Assembly (NCBI GenBank): GCA_963818695.1 | Contig: CAWFTG010000001.1 | Span: forward strand, 186,001 to 250,000 | Origin: AP-15 sp963818695 | GTDB taxonomy: Bacteria; Pseudomonadota; Alphaproteobacteria; ATCC43930; CGMCC-115725 | Length of the DNA: 64,000 nt | Direction of reading: 5' to 3' | Shown: positions 53,377 to 61,427 of the stretch, one piece after another | Numbering within the stretch: position 1 is the first letter of the stretch | Layout of the letters: each line of letters begins with the position of its first letter | Notes under the pieces: generated by a model | Told to the model about the DNA's origin: nothing | Database searches by the model: none | The model's input: the letters and a program-made list of their open reading frames with translations, nothing else | Translations under genes and position numbers: made by a program

Positions 53377-53393
53377 ACCGAAAAAGTGTCTAG

Positions 53394-53452
53394 GGCGGAA
53401 AAGCGCAGCGCTTCCGCCAAGGTCGATGGCGGATTATGCTTTGCTCATCCGC
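53394..53452. repeat. pair of extragenic palindromes (GGCGGA...TCCGCC type)
   Basis: Two adjacent hairpins: GGCGGAA...TTCCGCC (53394-53418) and GGCGGATTATGC...GCTCATCCGCC (53428-53452). The second is a very common repeat in Bradyrhizobium-like genomes (GGCGGATTACGC...GCGTAATCCGCC). It lies between the amidohydrolase and the SDR and may function as transcript end or processing site. Confidence 0.8.
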
Positions 53453-53487
53453 CCTACGAGCGTGAGACGCAAGGAAGGGATTATCCA

Positions 53488-54336
53488 ATGCGAACGAACA
53501 CAAAGGGCAAGCAAGTCTGTGTGGTGGTGGGCGCTACCTCGAAATGGCAGGCCGAGGGCCGCAACACGCTGTTGGCGCACGGTCACCCGGTCGACGACAG
53601 CGATGTCGAGGTCGGCGTGCGTTGGGGGGTCGGCGGCGCCATCGCGCAGAAATTCGCGCAGGAAGGTTTCTTTACGGTATTGACGACCCGTCGGGAAGCC
53701 AACGCCGCGCGGCTGGCGGCGGCGATCCGCGAGCAGGGCGGCGAGTGCATGGTCATTGAACTGGATCTTGTCTCGCAGGAGTCGATCTCGTCGACCTTCG
53801 CCACGATCCGCCGCGAGGCCGGCGATCCCGACGTCCTGATCTATAACGCCGGCTATTTGGAAGGCCGCGACCTGCCGCCCGACAAGGAACTGCTCGAATA
53901 CGTGCCCGTCGAGATCCTCGACACCGGGCTGCACATCTCTGCCCGCGGGCCATTTCTCGTCGCCAAGGAAGTGCTGCCGGCGATGCGCAAAAAGGGCGCC
54001 GGCTCGTTCTTTTTCTCCAACAATTCCAGTTCGCTGCGCGGCAAGAAACGGATGACCGGGCAGTCGCTCTATTACCCGCGGGTCATGATGCGCACGTTGG
54101 CGCAGGTGCTCACCGAGGAGTATTCCGAGCACGGCGTGCACGTCGCCAACATCGTCATCGACGGATCGATCGACTCGCCCGGCAGCCGGGCCCTGCCGCG
54201 CAACCAGAACCGCCGTGACCTGGTGATCAACCCGGTCAAGATCGCCGAGGCGTACTGGTACCTGCACACCCAAGACCGGTCGTGCTGGACGCACGAGCTT
54301 CAGCTTACGCCGTCTGCCGCAAAGCCGAGCTACTGA
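53488..54336 (+). CDS. atypical short-chain dehydrogenase-like protein
   Basis: 282 residues from ATG 53488 (AAGGAAGGG upstream). A Rossmann strand VCVVVGATS (10-18) is followed by an insertion of about 28 residues (KWQAEGRNTLLAHGHPVDDS...) before the rest of the glycine motif WGVGGAIAQKFAQEGF (46-61). NAG (120-122) and SFFFSNNSSSLRG are in SDR positions, but the catalytic Tyr-x3-Lys is missing: the sequence there is QSLYYPRVMMR (Y195/Y196 with Val/Met four on). So either the chemistry differs or it binds nucleotide without classical SDR catalysis. C-terminal AYWYLHTQDRSCWTHELQLTP is like SDR proteins that act on aromatics. Substrate unknown. Confidence 0.82.
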   Translation: MRTNTKGKQVCVVVGATSKWQAEGRNTLLAHGHPVDDSDVEVGVRWGVGGAIAQKFAQEGFFTVLTTRREANAARLAAAIREQGGECMVIELDLVSQESISSTFATIRREAGDPDVLIYNAGYLEGRDLPPDKELLEYVPVEILDTGLHISARGPFLVAKEVLPAMRKKGAGSFFFSNNSSSLRGKKRMTGQSLYYPRVMMRTLAQVLTEEYSEHGVHVANIVIDGSIDSPGSRALPRNQNRRDLVINPVKIAEAYWYLHTQDRSCWTHELQLTPSAAKPSY

Positions 54337-54380
54337 CCGCGCGTCCACCGGGCTTTGCTGACGCCACGGGGTGCGTAGCC

Positions 54381-54951
54381 ATGAGCGAGCATGCTCCTCC
54401 GGAAGCAGCGCATTGGCCGGAAGGCGTTATCTTCACTGTCGGGCATTCGACGCTGCCGATCGAGCTCTTAATCGCCCTGCTGTAAACCTACGGCATCGAA
54501 CGCCTCGTGGACATCCGCACGATGCCGCGTTCGCGTCAGAATCCGCAATTCAACGACACCGCCCTGGCCAATAGCTTGACGGCGCAGCATCTCGAATATG
54601 TGCATATTCCAGCGCTAGACGGCCTACGGCACGCCCGCAAAGATTCCCCAATACCGGCTGGCGCAACGCTGGCTTTCGCGGCTACGCTGATTACATGCAG
54701 ACCAGGGCGTTCAGGACGCGCTTGAAGCGCTCATTCATATAAGCCGTCAGAAGCGCATGCCGATCATGTGCGCCGAAGCGGTGCCCTGGCGATGTCGCCG
54801 TTCACTGGTGGCCGACGCGCTCAGTGTGCGGCGCGCCGGCAGCGCCCAAACGCCTGGGTTGGCCTCGGCCCTGCCAACAGATCAGCCGAACTTTTCGCTC
54901 GTCCTCGACCGACTTAACTATCAATTTCCGAGAAAGGCGCGCCGAATTTGA
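54381..54951 (+). pseudogene. DUF488 family protein, nonsense mutation plus frameshift
   Basis: ATG 54381: PEGVIFTVGHSTLPIELLIALL then TAA (54483-54485), where relatives have Lys (AAA to TAA). The same frame continues TYGIERLVDIRTMPRSRQNPQFNDTALA and HLEYVHIPALDGLRHARKDSP, clear DUF488. Near 54655 the frame is lost; pieces GWRNAGFRGYADYMQT, EALIHISRQKRMPIMCAEAVPWRCRRSLVADAL (signature CAExxxxxCRRS) and PNFSLVLDRLNY follow in other frames. Two or more lesions: dead gene. Family function unknown. Confidence 0.78.
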
Positions 54952-54984
54952 TTAGAATTTAATGGTTCGGCTGAGGAGAGGCAG

Positions 54985-55197
54985 TTGCGGCGGCTCTGGC
55001 GCCTTTTCGGGTGGTTCGTTGTGGTCGACGTTTTGATCACGGTATTTGGCGTGAGCACCGCGCCGCTGTTATTGTCAATCGCACTGGATACCGCGGTCGC
55101 ACTGCTTATCATCCGCAGCTGCATGGAGATGCGTGCTCGGTCCTTCGTCGCCTTCGCAACGGTTGCCAAAGTCGGCTCTCCGGAAGGCGGCTGTTAA
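54985..55197 (+). CDS. small membrane protein, two helices
   Basis: 70 residues from TTG 54985, with GAGGAGAGG upstream. Helix 1 LFGWFVVVDVLITVFGVS, helix 2 PLLLSIALDTAVALLIIRSC; then a basic turn and a short tail SPEGGC. No family recognised. Its stop codon shares a base with the ATG of the next small gene (TAATG), so the two are translationally coupled and probably function together. Confidence 0.6.
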   Translation: MRRLWRLFGWFVVVDVLITVFGVSTAPLLLSIALDTAVALLIIRSCMEMRARSFVAFATVAKVGSPEGGC

Positions 55198-55376
55198 TGG
55201 TGGGTCTCATGCTGTCGCAGCTGGCATTGCGGTTGCTCTCGGCGCTCCTCGGCGGATACGGCATATTTTGCCTGATCATGAGCTTCGAGGTACCGGAGGT
55301 CGGGGCTCAAGCTTTTTTATTGCTCGTTACCGCTGCCGCCATTGTTTATCTGTGCCGTCCCGGGCGGACGCCGTAG
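55197..55376 (+). CDS. small membrane protein coupled to the preceding ORF
   Basis: 59 residues, MVGLMLSQLALRLLSALLGGYGIFCLIMSFEVPEVGAQAFLLLVTAAAIVYLCRPGRTP read in pieces: helix 1 SALLGGYGIFCLIMSFE, helix 2 AFLLLVTAAAIVYLC, ending in a basic RPGRTP. Start ATG overlaps the upstream TAA (TAATG). The last 50 nt overlap the convergent DsbA-like gene. No family recognised; the coupling and hydrophobic pattern argue for a real two-protein membrane unit. Confidence 0.55.
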   Translation: MVGLMLSQLALRLLSALLGGYGIFCLIMSFEVPEVGAQAFLLLVTAAAIVYLCRPGRTP

Positions 55377-56022
55377 CCGGGGGAGCCAGCTGAGCCGTGG
55401 CGCCGAGCATCTCGCGAATGTCGGGCAGGTGCTCGCGGCCCCAGAATAGCTCGCCCTCGAGTACAAAACTCGGCACGCCGAATACCCCGATCTCCTCGGC
55501 GACACGGCAGATGCCATCCAGTTCGGCAGTCCCCGGGCCGGCCGAATAATCCGGGAACTCCGTCGGATCGGCGCCGGCTGCCGCCAACACCCCGCCGATC
55601 ACGCCGGCATCCTCGATGTCGAGCTCACGCTTCCAGAAGCGTTCGAAGATCGTATCGTGATAACGGCGGAAGGCCGCGTTTCCCTGGCGCTTCGCGTACA
55701 GCATGCCGCACAGGGCGAGGGTTGAATCCCAGATCTTCTGAGGGCCGCGGATCACTAGTCCGCGCTTGCGCGCCTGCCGGCGGCAGTCCATGTAACTGTA
55801 GCGTACCCGGCGCCATTGATGGGCGTTGCGCTGTTCCTCGATGACGCGGCCACTATCGTCGAGCCTGGCGGAGCCGAGAAAGCTCGGAATGTCGAGCCTA
55901 TAAGGCAGCCAATCGATGCGCACGGGAAATTCCCGTTCCAAGTCATAGACAAGGTCCTTCGCCAGGTAGGCATAGGGGCTCTTATAGTCGGTGTAGACAG
56001 AGACGGTTTGTGGCGCGGCCAT
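55327..56022 (-). CDS. DsbA-family protein, 2-hydroxychromene-2-carboxylate isomerase-like
   Basis: 231 residues from ATG 56022 (AAGGAC upstream). Thioredoxin-fold DSBA domain: SVYTDYKSPYAYLAKDLVYDLE with SPYAYL in the place of a CxxC motif, the glutathione-binding mark of HCCA isomerases and kappa-class GSTs; SYMDCRRQARKRGLVIRGP and GVFGVPSFVLEGELFWGREHL complete the family pattern (cis-Pro in GVPSF). Likely a GSH-dependent isomerase of aromatic degradation. No signal peptide. Confidence 0.88.
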   Translation of the reverse strand: MAAPQTVSVYTDYKSPYAYLAKDLVYDLEREFPVRIDWLPYRLDIPSFLGSARLDDSGRVIEEQRNAHQWRRVRYSYMDCRRQARKRGLVIRGPQKIWDSTLALCGMLYAKRQGNAAFRRYHDTIFERFWKRELDIEDAGVIGGVLAAAGADPTEFPDYSAGPGTAELDGICRVAEEIGVFGVPSFVLEGELFWGREHLPDIREMLGATAQLAPPATASARDGTDKQWRQR

Positions 56023-56255
56023 GCGGGTGTCCTTGTTCTTCAACCCTTGATATAACCCTAAACGCAGGGAGCAGCCGAACCCGAAAGAACAGGTTTGGCT
56101 GTTACCCAGCTATGCGATCGAATGCTGCAGTTGCCCGCAGTGGTACTGGACGTCCACAGGCGCGACGATGTCCGGGTTTACTGGCGCGGAGCCCGGGTGG
56201 CCCACCTCAACTGCCGGCTCGTAGGCCCTGTCACAGCAGTAATCCAGGACCGGTC

Positions 56256-56438
56256 TTACAATGGCCGCGCAAATTCCTTGCGCGCCGACTCTTCACCTCC
56301 GCACTCAATAGCTGTGGCGATGTCCTCTAATTCGGCGGCCCACAAGCGGAGCTGAATTCTGAGTTCCGGTTCAACCGGATTGTCGAGAAGTTCACGACAA
56401 CGTTTTGCCTCTTCCCGGTATTTCAGTGGCGTTTTCAT
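56256..56438 (-). CDS. small helical hypothetical protein
   Basis: 60 residues: MKTPLKYREEAKRCRELLDN, then PVEPELRIQLRLWAAELEDIATAIECGG (in blocks). Highly charged, all-helical, like the short YREEAKRCRELL...LAxELE proteins frequent in Bradyrhizobium relatives, of unknown function. GGGA 6 nt upstream of ATG 56438. Region 56023-56255 upstream of its stop contains nothing I can support. Confidence 0.6.
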   Translation of the reverse strand: MKTPLKYREEAKRCRELLDNPVEPELRIQLRLWAAELEDIATAIECGGEESARKEFARPL

Positions 56439-56493
56439 GGCTTTCCCACATTTCTTGTTTCCTCGTTAGCGCAAACTACTTGGTGCCCAGATC

Positions 56494-56940
56494 CTATTTT
56501 TGCTCCGTGCGGCGGCCGAAATCGCTCCCGCCGGCAGAATTTGTCAGGGATCCAGCTCCTGTATTCTTTGGCATGCTGGATCCCACCCCCACGCCGGCGT
56601 TGCCGATCAGCACGTCCGCGGTCTGTTGATCAAGCGTCGCCGTCCGCGCGAGGTCGTTGCTCTCTTGGAACCGCAAAAGCGCCTGCTTTGTCTCCGGGCC
56701 TACTACGCCGTCGAGAGAGCCATTGTAGAGCCCGATTGTGTGAAGCTCTACTTGTGCCCACCGAACATCGTCTTTCGAGGGATTCGCGGCATTTAGCCAA
56801 TGATGCAAGGTTTCGGGCGCCGAGGGCATGTTCCCTACCGCATTCGAAACGTCATCGGCGTCCGCCGTAAAATCCAGAGCGGCGCCACCGATCCCCAGGG
56901 CCAATACCGAAGCGGTGCCAAGGATCAATTTTCTCACCAT
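56494..56940 (-). CDS. secreted peptidoglycan-binding domain protein
   Basis: 148 residues from ATG 56940 (GGGAG 6 nt upstream; a second ATG two codons earlier overlaps the ribosome site). Signal peptide MVRKLILGTASVLALGIGGAALDF. A PG_binding_1 domain occupies the middle: RWAQVELHTIGLYNGSLDGVVGPETKQALLRFQESNDL (in blocks), followed by LDQQTADVLIGNAGVGVGSS and a Gly/Ser/Thr-rich end. Predicted periplasmic, cell-wall-associated. Common in Bradyrhizobium-like genomes with this length. Confidence 0.85.
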   Translation of the reverse strand: MVRKLILGTASVLALGIGGAALDFTADADDVSNAVGNMPSAPETLHHWLNAANPSKDDVRWAQVELHTIGLYNGSLDGVVGPETKQALLRFQESNDLARTATLDQQTADVLIGNAGVGVGSSMPKNTGAGSLTNSAGGSDFGRRTEQK

Positions 56941-57128
56941 AGTCATCTCCCGTGTTTCGCAAGTTGGTAAATCATGGAGCTACTATTCGGAACATCTGCC
57001 GCAAACTGCGGTTCCCGATGAACAGGTGTGTCAGATTTGGGACAAGCCGCACGGGTCTAGAGAGACTGCCGACCAAATCAAGCGCATTGCCGCCGCGCTG
57101 CGCGCCCCTGCGATCTTACGATGGCGGA

Positions 57129-58505
57129 CTAGGTGGTAGCAGCGCTGCCTGGGCCGATCTCCGCGGCTATAGCCCGGGCGCGGGTGGCGGCGTCGCGGGC
57201 CATTTCGGCGCAGAGGCCGGTATAGGCGGTCGGGTCGAGCAAGGCGGCGATCTGTTTTGCATCCAGATGCGCCGTCACGCGCGGGTCGGCGGCCAAAAGC
57301 TCGGCGAAGGACCGGCCTTCGACAAAGGCCAACTGCGCGGCGTCGTAGACGACGTCGTGGGCGTGCTGGCGGCCGATTTGGGTGCCGAGATCGAGCATGA
57401 CGGCTTCGGCCATGATGAGGCCGCCGCCGAGATCGAGGTTGCGCCGCATGCGCTCGGGGTCGAGGCGCAGGCCCCGCATCACCTCGACGAGGCGGCTCAA
57501 CGCGTCGCCCAGCGCGATCGAGGCGCGAGCCTCGGCGGCGTCCATGATCAGGCTGGTCGTGCGGTCGGCCTCGTGCTCGGTCTGCATCGCTTCGAGGGCC
57601 AAGGGCACGCTGGCGCGGACCTCGGCCGCCGCCGCGATGATGTCCTGGCAGAGTTTCGGGTTGCGCTTCTGCGGCATCGTCGAGCTGCCGACCGTCCCGG
57701 GCGGCACCGGTTCCTCGACCTCGCCGAATTCGGTCTTCATCAAGGTATAGATCTCCCGCGCGATCTTGCTGCAGGTCGCGGCGAGGAGCCCGAACAGGCA
57801 AATGTTCTCGGCGAGATGGTCGCCGATCGTGCGTGACGGCACCCGCATCGGCTGCATGCCGAGATGCTTGCCCATCGCTGCCTGCACCGCCGGCCCTTGC
57901 GCTCCCAGCGAGGCAAAGGTGCCGGCGCCGCCGCCGAGCATCGCCACAAAGAGCCTGGGCGCCGCCTGCCGCAGCCGCTCGACGTGGCGGATCATCTCGT
58001 CGATCCACACGGCCGGTTTGTATCCGAAGGTCGCCGGCAACGCGTGCTGGCCGTGCGTGCGCCCGGCGATCGGCATATCGGCGCCGCGCTCGGCGAGGTC
58101 GGCCATCGCCGAGAGCGCCTCGCCGATCAGCCCCAAAAATATCCGGTGCGCCTGGCGCAGTACCAGCAGATCGCCGGTCTGCGTGATGTTCTGCGTCGTG
58201 GCGCCCCAATGCACCCATCCGCCATGGGGTTCGCCGGTGACGCGGCTCAATTCCCAAACCAACGGCACGATCGTATGGCCGGTGCGCGCGAGCCCCTCAT
58301 CGATGCGAGCGCGGTCGAGCAATTCGAGATGCGCGGCGCGCCCGATCGCATCGGCCGCACCTTTCGGGACGATCCCTAGCTCCTCCTGCGCGCGGGCCAG
58401 TGCCGCCTCGACATCGAGCCAGGCCTGCCAGCGGTTTTCGAGACGATAGAGCGCCCGGATGCCGGGATCCGACACGCGGGCGGCCGTCGGCAGTTCGTCA
58501 CTCAT
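57129..58505 (-). CDS. fumarase/aspartase-superfamily lyase (3-carboxy-cis,cis-muconate cycloisomerase/adenylosuccinate-lyase-like)
   Basis: 458 residues from ATG 58505 (GAGGGAG upstream). Superfamily signature GSSTMPQKRNP at 273-283 with the catalytic Ser loop; GRTHGQHALPATFGYK (148-163, catalytic His) and VHWGATTQNITQTGD (98-112) complete the active site. The PMRVPSRTIGDHLAENI stretch and the C-terminal half are closer to PcaB/CMLE-like than to housekeeping PurB. Intact. In an aromatic-acid context a cycloisomerase or a related C-N lyase is plausible; reaction not fixed. Confidence 0.88.
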   Translation of the reverse strand: MSDELPTAARVSDPGIRALYRLENRWQAWLDVEAALARAQEELGIVPKGAADAIGRAAHLELLDRARIDEGLARTGHTIVPLVWELSRVTGEPHGGWVHWGATTQNITQTGDLLVLRQAHRIFLGLIGEALSAMADLAERGADMPIAGRTHGQHALPATFGYKPAVWIDEMIRHVERLRQAAPRLFVAMLGGGAGTFASLGAQGPAVQAAMGKHLGMQPMRVPSRTIGDHLAENICLFGLLAATCSKIAREIYTLMKTEFGEVEEPVPPGTVGSSTMPQKRNPKLCQDIIAAAAEVRASVPLALEAMQTEHEADRTTSLIMDAAEARASIALGDALSRLVEVMRGLRLDPERMRRNLDLGGGLIMAEAVMLDLGTQIGRQHAHDVVYDAAQLAFVEGRSFAELLAADPRVTAHLDAKQIAALLDPTAYTGLCAEMARDAATRARAIAAEIGPGSAATT

Positions 58506-58558
58506 GGCTCTCCCTCTCGGATAAGTGGCGGCTCCTACGCCGAACCGGCAAACGCCGA

Positions 58559-59026
58559 TTACAATATCTCGAAAATCGCGTATCGGACCATATTCGGGGG
58601 GAGCCTCTCGCCTACGCCTATCGCGAGAATGGTGTTGAGCCATGCGTAGCGCTGCGCGCCTGTCTCGAACAGCGGCGAGATGCGAAAATAATACTCGCTC
58701 GGATCGACAGTCTCTCCCCGAGCCAGCTTCGCCATTACTTCCGGCTTTCCGTGCCGCATTCCTGAGTATCGAACATAAATAAAGGCGTTGTCGTCTGTTT
58801 TCAGCGTAATGCGGACGTCCTGTTCCAAGACGCCGTCCGGACGGGTTAGCAGCCAGTCGCCGCCGTCGGGAAGCACCTCTCCGCGCAAGCGGGGCCCCTC
58901 GAAAGAGCCGCCAATGGCCGGATAGTAACGCCGAATGCCACGCGGCGTCGTCCCAACGTCTCGCGGCGGTGCGACAAAGCCAGTAAGAGTGCAAAGGAAT
59001 TCGCTTAGAAGGGTCTGTGCCGCCAT
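58559..59026 (-). CDS. DUF3237 domain-containing protein
   Basis: About 155 residues from ATG 59026 (upstream ATGs in the same frame possible). Beta-barrel DUF3237: AIGGSFEGPRLRGEVLPDGGDWLLTRPDGVLEQDVRITLKTDD (in blocks), NAFIYVRYSGMRHG and the closing RYAWLNTILAIGVGERLPPNMVRYAIFEI (in blocks). The family is of unknown function and is often found beside aromatic/terpenoid degradation genes. Same strand as the lyase downstream, 54 nt apart. Confidence 0.88.
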   Translation of the reverse strand: MAAQTLLSEFLCTLTGFVAPPRDVGTTPRGIRRYYPAIGGSFEGPRLRGEVLPDGGDWLLTRPDGVLEQDVRITLKTDDNAFIYVRYSGMRHGKPEVMAKLARGETVDPSEYYFRISPLFETGAQRYAWLNTILAIGVGERLPPNMVRYAIFEIL

Positions 59027-59136
59027 TGCCATCCACAACCAAAAGCAACAGTTACTTTCTTAAGAAAGTGGGCCATGATCAGGCAGCTTGCCAAGGCCGA
59101 GCAAGTCTCGGTTTGAGGAGGCGAACCAGATAACCT

Positions 59137-59150
59137 ACCAAGCGTTTGGT
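59137..59150. promoter_or_regulatory. operator-like inverted repeat, TetR type
   Basis: ACCAAGCGTTTGGT: 5-bp perfect arms ACCAA/TTGGT around GCGT, in the 186-nt divergent region between the DUF3237 gene and the luciferase-like gene. TetR-family regulators of lipid/aromatic catabolism in alphaproteobacteria use similar ACCAA-N4-TTGGT palindromes. The regulator gene is not in the window. Confidence 0.45.
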
Positions 59151-59212
59151 TCATCCTTGACGCGCTTGCCGCTCGCAGTCAGTCTGCGGCTGAAACGGAT
59201 CGGAGCTGAGCG

Positions 59213-60472
59213 ATGAAGCTGATGTGGTTTCACCTGATGCCCTATACCGAGTTGCCGGAGGATTTCCGCGACAAGCACCCGTCGGTGTGGGTCGACATCC
59301 ATTCCTCGCTGTTCGATCCGCGGCGCGCGCATCTGATGTACAACGACTTCATGGACGAGCTCGAATTCGCCGCCGAATGCGGGTTCGACGCGGTCTGCGT
59401 CAACGAGCACCACTCAAATGGCTACGGGCTGATGCCGTCGCCCAATCTGATCGCGTCCGCTCTCTCCCGCCGCACGACGGATACGGCGCTGTGCGTCATG
59501 GGCAATTCCCTGGCGCTCTACAACCCGCCGACCCGGGTCGCCGAAGAATTCGCGATGATCGATGTCATCTCGGGCGGGCGCCTCATCGCCGGCTTCCCGG
59601 TCGGCACGCCGATGGACACCTGTTTCGCCTATGGCCAGAACCCGAGCATGCTGCGCGAGCGGTATTACGAGGCGCATGATCTCGTGATGCGCGCCTGGAC
59701 CGAACAGGACACCTTCGCGTTCAACGGCCGGTTCAACCAGCAGCGTTACGTTAATATCTGGCCGCGGCCGGTGCAAAAACCCCATCCGCCGATCTGGATC
59801 CCGGGCGGCGGCTCGGTCGAGACCTGGCGGTGGTGCGCCGAGACCGACCACGTCTACGCCTATCTGTCCTATTTCGGCTATCAGGCAGGACAGGCAACGA
59901 TGGACGGGTTCTGGCAGGAAATGGACCGGCTGGGCAAGGACCGAAACCCTTACCGCGCCGGCTTTCTGCAATTCGTCGGCGTGGCCGACACCCGCGAGGA
60001 AGCCTACCGGCTGTACTGCGAACCCGCGGAATACTTTTATGGCCGCTGCCTGCACGTCGACCCGCGCTTCGCCGCCGCGCCCGGCTATACCAGCGAGGCA
60101 ACGCAGCGGGCCGGTGTCGTCGGCCAGGTCGCCCAGGTGGCGAGAATGCGCCGGTTCGACACCTTGGCGCGCGAGATGGACGCGATCGTCGAGAAGGGCT
60201 ACGTCATCATCGGCTCCCCGGACGAGGTCGCCGCGCAATTGCGCCGAGTGGCGACCGATCTCAACGTCGGCCACTTGATGCTGCTGATGCAGTTCGGCAA
60301 CATGGGCAAAGAGCTGGCAATGTATAATACCAAGCTGTTCGCCGAGAAGGTCATGCCCCAGCTGAACGATATCTTCTCGGACTGGGAGGACCGCTGGTGG
60401 CCACAGCCAATGACTCGCGATGCGAGAGCGCCACTAACGCCGTTCCGGCAACCCGCGATGGCCGCCGAGTGA
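59213..60472 (+). CDS. LLM class flavin-dependent oxidoreductase (luciferase-like)
   Basis: 419 residues; ATG 59213 with GGAGCTGAG upstream. Bacterial luciferase TIM barrel: MKLMWFHLMPYTELPEDF, AAECGFDAVCVNEHHSNGYGLMPSPNL (in blocks, EHH site), NPPTRVAEEFAMIDVISGGRLIAGFPVG and PVQKPHPPIWIPGGGSVET. Uses FMNH2 to oxygenate an organic substrate. Followed after 15 nt by an alpha/beta hydrolase and then a second luciferase-like gene, all on the plus strand, suggesting a stepwise oxidative degradation pathway. Confidence 0.92.
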   Translation: MKLMWFHLMPYTELPEDFRDKHPSVWVDIHSSLFDPRRAHLMYNDFMDELEFAAECGFDAVCVNEHHSNGYGLMPSPNLIASALSRRTTDTALCVMGNSLALYNPPTRVAEEFAMIDVISGGRLIAGFPVGTPMDTCFAYGQNPSMLRERYYEAHDLVMRAWTEQDTFAFNGRFNQQRYVNIWPRPVQKPHPPIWIPGGGSVETWRWCAETDHVYAYLSYFGYQAGQATMDGFWQEMDRLGKDRNPYRAGFLQFVGVADTREEAYRLYCEPAEYFYGRCLHVDPRFAAAPGYTSEATQRAGVVGQVAQVARMRRFDTLAREMDAIVEKGYVIIGSPDEVAAQLRRVATDLNVGHLMLLMQFGNMGKELAMYNTKLFAEKVMPQLNDIFSDWEDRWWPQPMTRDARAPLTPFRQPAMAAE

Positions 60473-60487
60473 GGTTAGGAGGTGGTC

Positions 60488-61270
60488 GTGAGTGAACCGG
60501 AGGAGCTTTCCGTCGAAATCAATGGCTTTTCGTGCCGGGTGTGGCGGAAAGGGCAGGGTCCGAGGCTCGGCTTTCTCGCCGGCTTTGGCGGATTGCCGCG
60601 ATGGATCCCGTTTCTCGATGCATTGGCGCGCGAACGGACGGTCGTCGTGCCATCACTGCCGGGTTTCCCAGGCGGCGAGCGTGGTCATACGGCGCTCGAC
60701 AGCCATCTCGACTGGGTGCTGACGGTCCGCCAGCTGCTGCTGAAGGCGGGGCTCGACGGCGCCGATCTGGCCGGCAGCTCGGTCGGCGGCTCGTTCGCCG
60801 CCGAAGTGGCGGCGATCTGGCCCACCGCGGTGCGCCGGTTGGCCCTGATCGCGCCCTGGGGCCTCTTCGACGAGAAGGACCCGATGACCGACCCATGGGC
60901 GCAGCGGGCGCCCGAGGTGCCGGCGCTCCTGTGTGCTGACCCCGAGCGCTGGAACCAGCTCAAGGCCGAGCCGGAAGGCGCCAACTCGCCGGAATGGCCA
61001 ATCGTGCAGGTACGCGCCAACGAAGCCGCGGCCCGCGCCTTCTGGCCGCTCGGCAATACGCGGCTCGAAAAGCGCCTGCCGCTGATCGAGGCGCCGACCC
61101 TGCTCATCTGGGGCGAAGGCGACCGCATCATGCCGCGCAGCTATGCCGACCGCTTCGCCGCCGCGATCGCCGGGCGCAGCGAAATCGCCACGATCCCCGG
61201 CGCCGGTCATCTCGCGGAGCTCGACAAACCCGACGAGGTCGCCGCGGCGATCCTGCGCTGGACGACCTGA
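60488..61270 (+). CDS. alpha/beta hydrolase
   Basis: 260 residues from GTG 60488 (TTAGGAGG 5 nt upstream); a GTG two codons earlier is in the ribosome site itself. Nucleophile elbow LAGSSVGGSFAAEVAA (G-x-S-x-G with Ser about residue 100), oxyanion stretch LGFLAGFGGLPRW, catalytic Asp in LLIWGEGDRIMP and His in IPGAGHLAELDKPDEV. Ester or C-C bond hydrolase; its place between two LLM oxidoreductases fits hydrolysis of an oxygenation product. Confidence 0.92.
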   Translation: MSEPEELSVEINGFSCRVWRKGQGPRLGFLAGFGGLPRWIPFLDALARERTVVVPSLPGFPGGERGHTALDSHLDWVLTVRQLLLKAGLDGADLAGSSVGGSFAAEVAAIWPTAVRRLALIAPWGLFDEKDPMTDPWAQRAPEVPALLCADPERWNQLKAEPEGANSPEWPIVQVRANEAAARAFWPLGNTRLEKRLPLIEAPTLLIWGEGDRIMPRSYADRFAAAIAGRSEIATIPGAGHLAELDKPDEVAAAILRWTT

Positions 61271-61274
61271 GCCC

Positions 61275-61420
61275 TCACCCACCAGCCCTTGCGGGCTGGT
61301 CCCCCTCTCCCGCGTTGCGGGAGAGGAGCCTTGAGCTGGATGCGTGTAGCCCCTCTCCTGCATCGCGGGAGAGGGTGCCGAGCGCAGCGAGGCGGGTGAG
61401 GGTACCGACGCAGCGAAGGA
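61275..61420. repeat. extragenic repeat with CCCTCTCCCGC...GCGGGAGAGG hairpins
   Basis: Contains CTCTCCCGCGTTGCGGGAGAG (61305-61325, written in two parts: CTCTCCCGC and GCGGGAGAG around GTT) and a second copy CCCTCTCCTGC...GCGGGAGAGGG near 61350-61377, framed by CCCTCACC at 61273 and GGGTGAGGG near 61400. A related fragment lies at 62808-62845. This is a widespread dispersed repeat in Bradyrhizobium-like genomes, located between the hydrolase and the second luciferase-like gene. Confidence 0.8.
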
Positions 61421-61427
61421 AGCGACG

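Noticed and set aside
54483..54485. In-frame TAA in the DUF488 gene as a recoded codon
   Set aside because: The site is Lys (AAA) in the family and the gene has a further frameshift; it is a plain nonsense mutation.
61275..61420. CRISPR-like array
   Set aside because: Repeats are palindromic and irregularly spaced, without unique spacers of constant length or cas genes; they are dispersed extragenic repeats.
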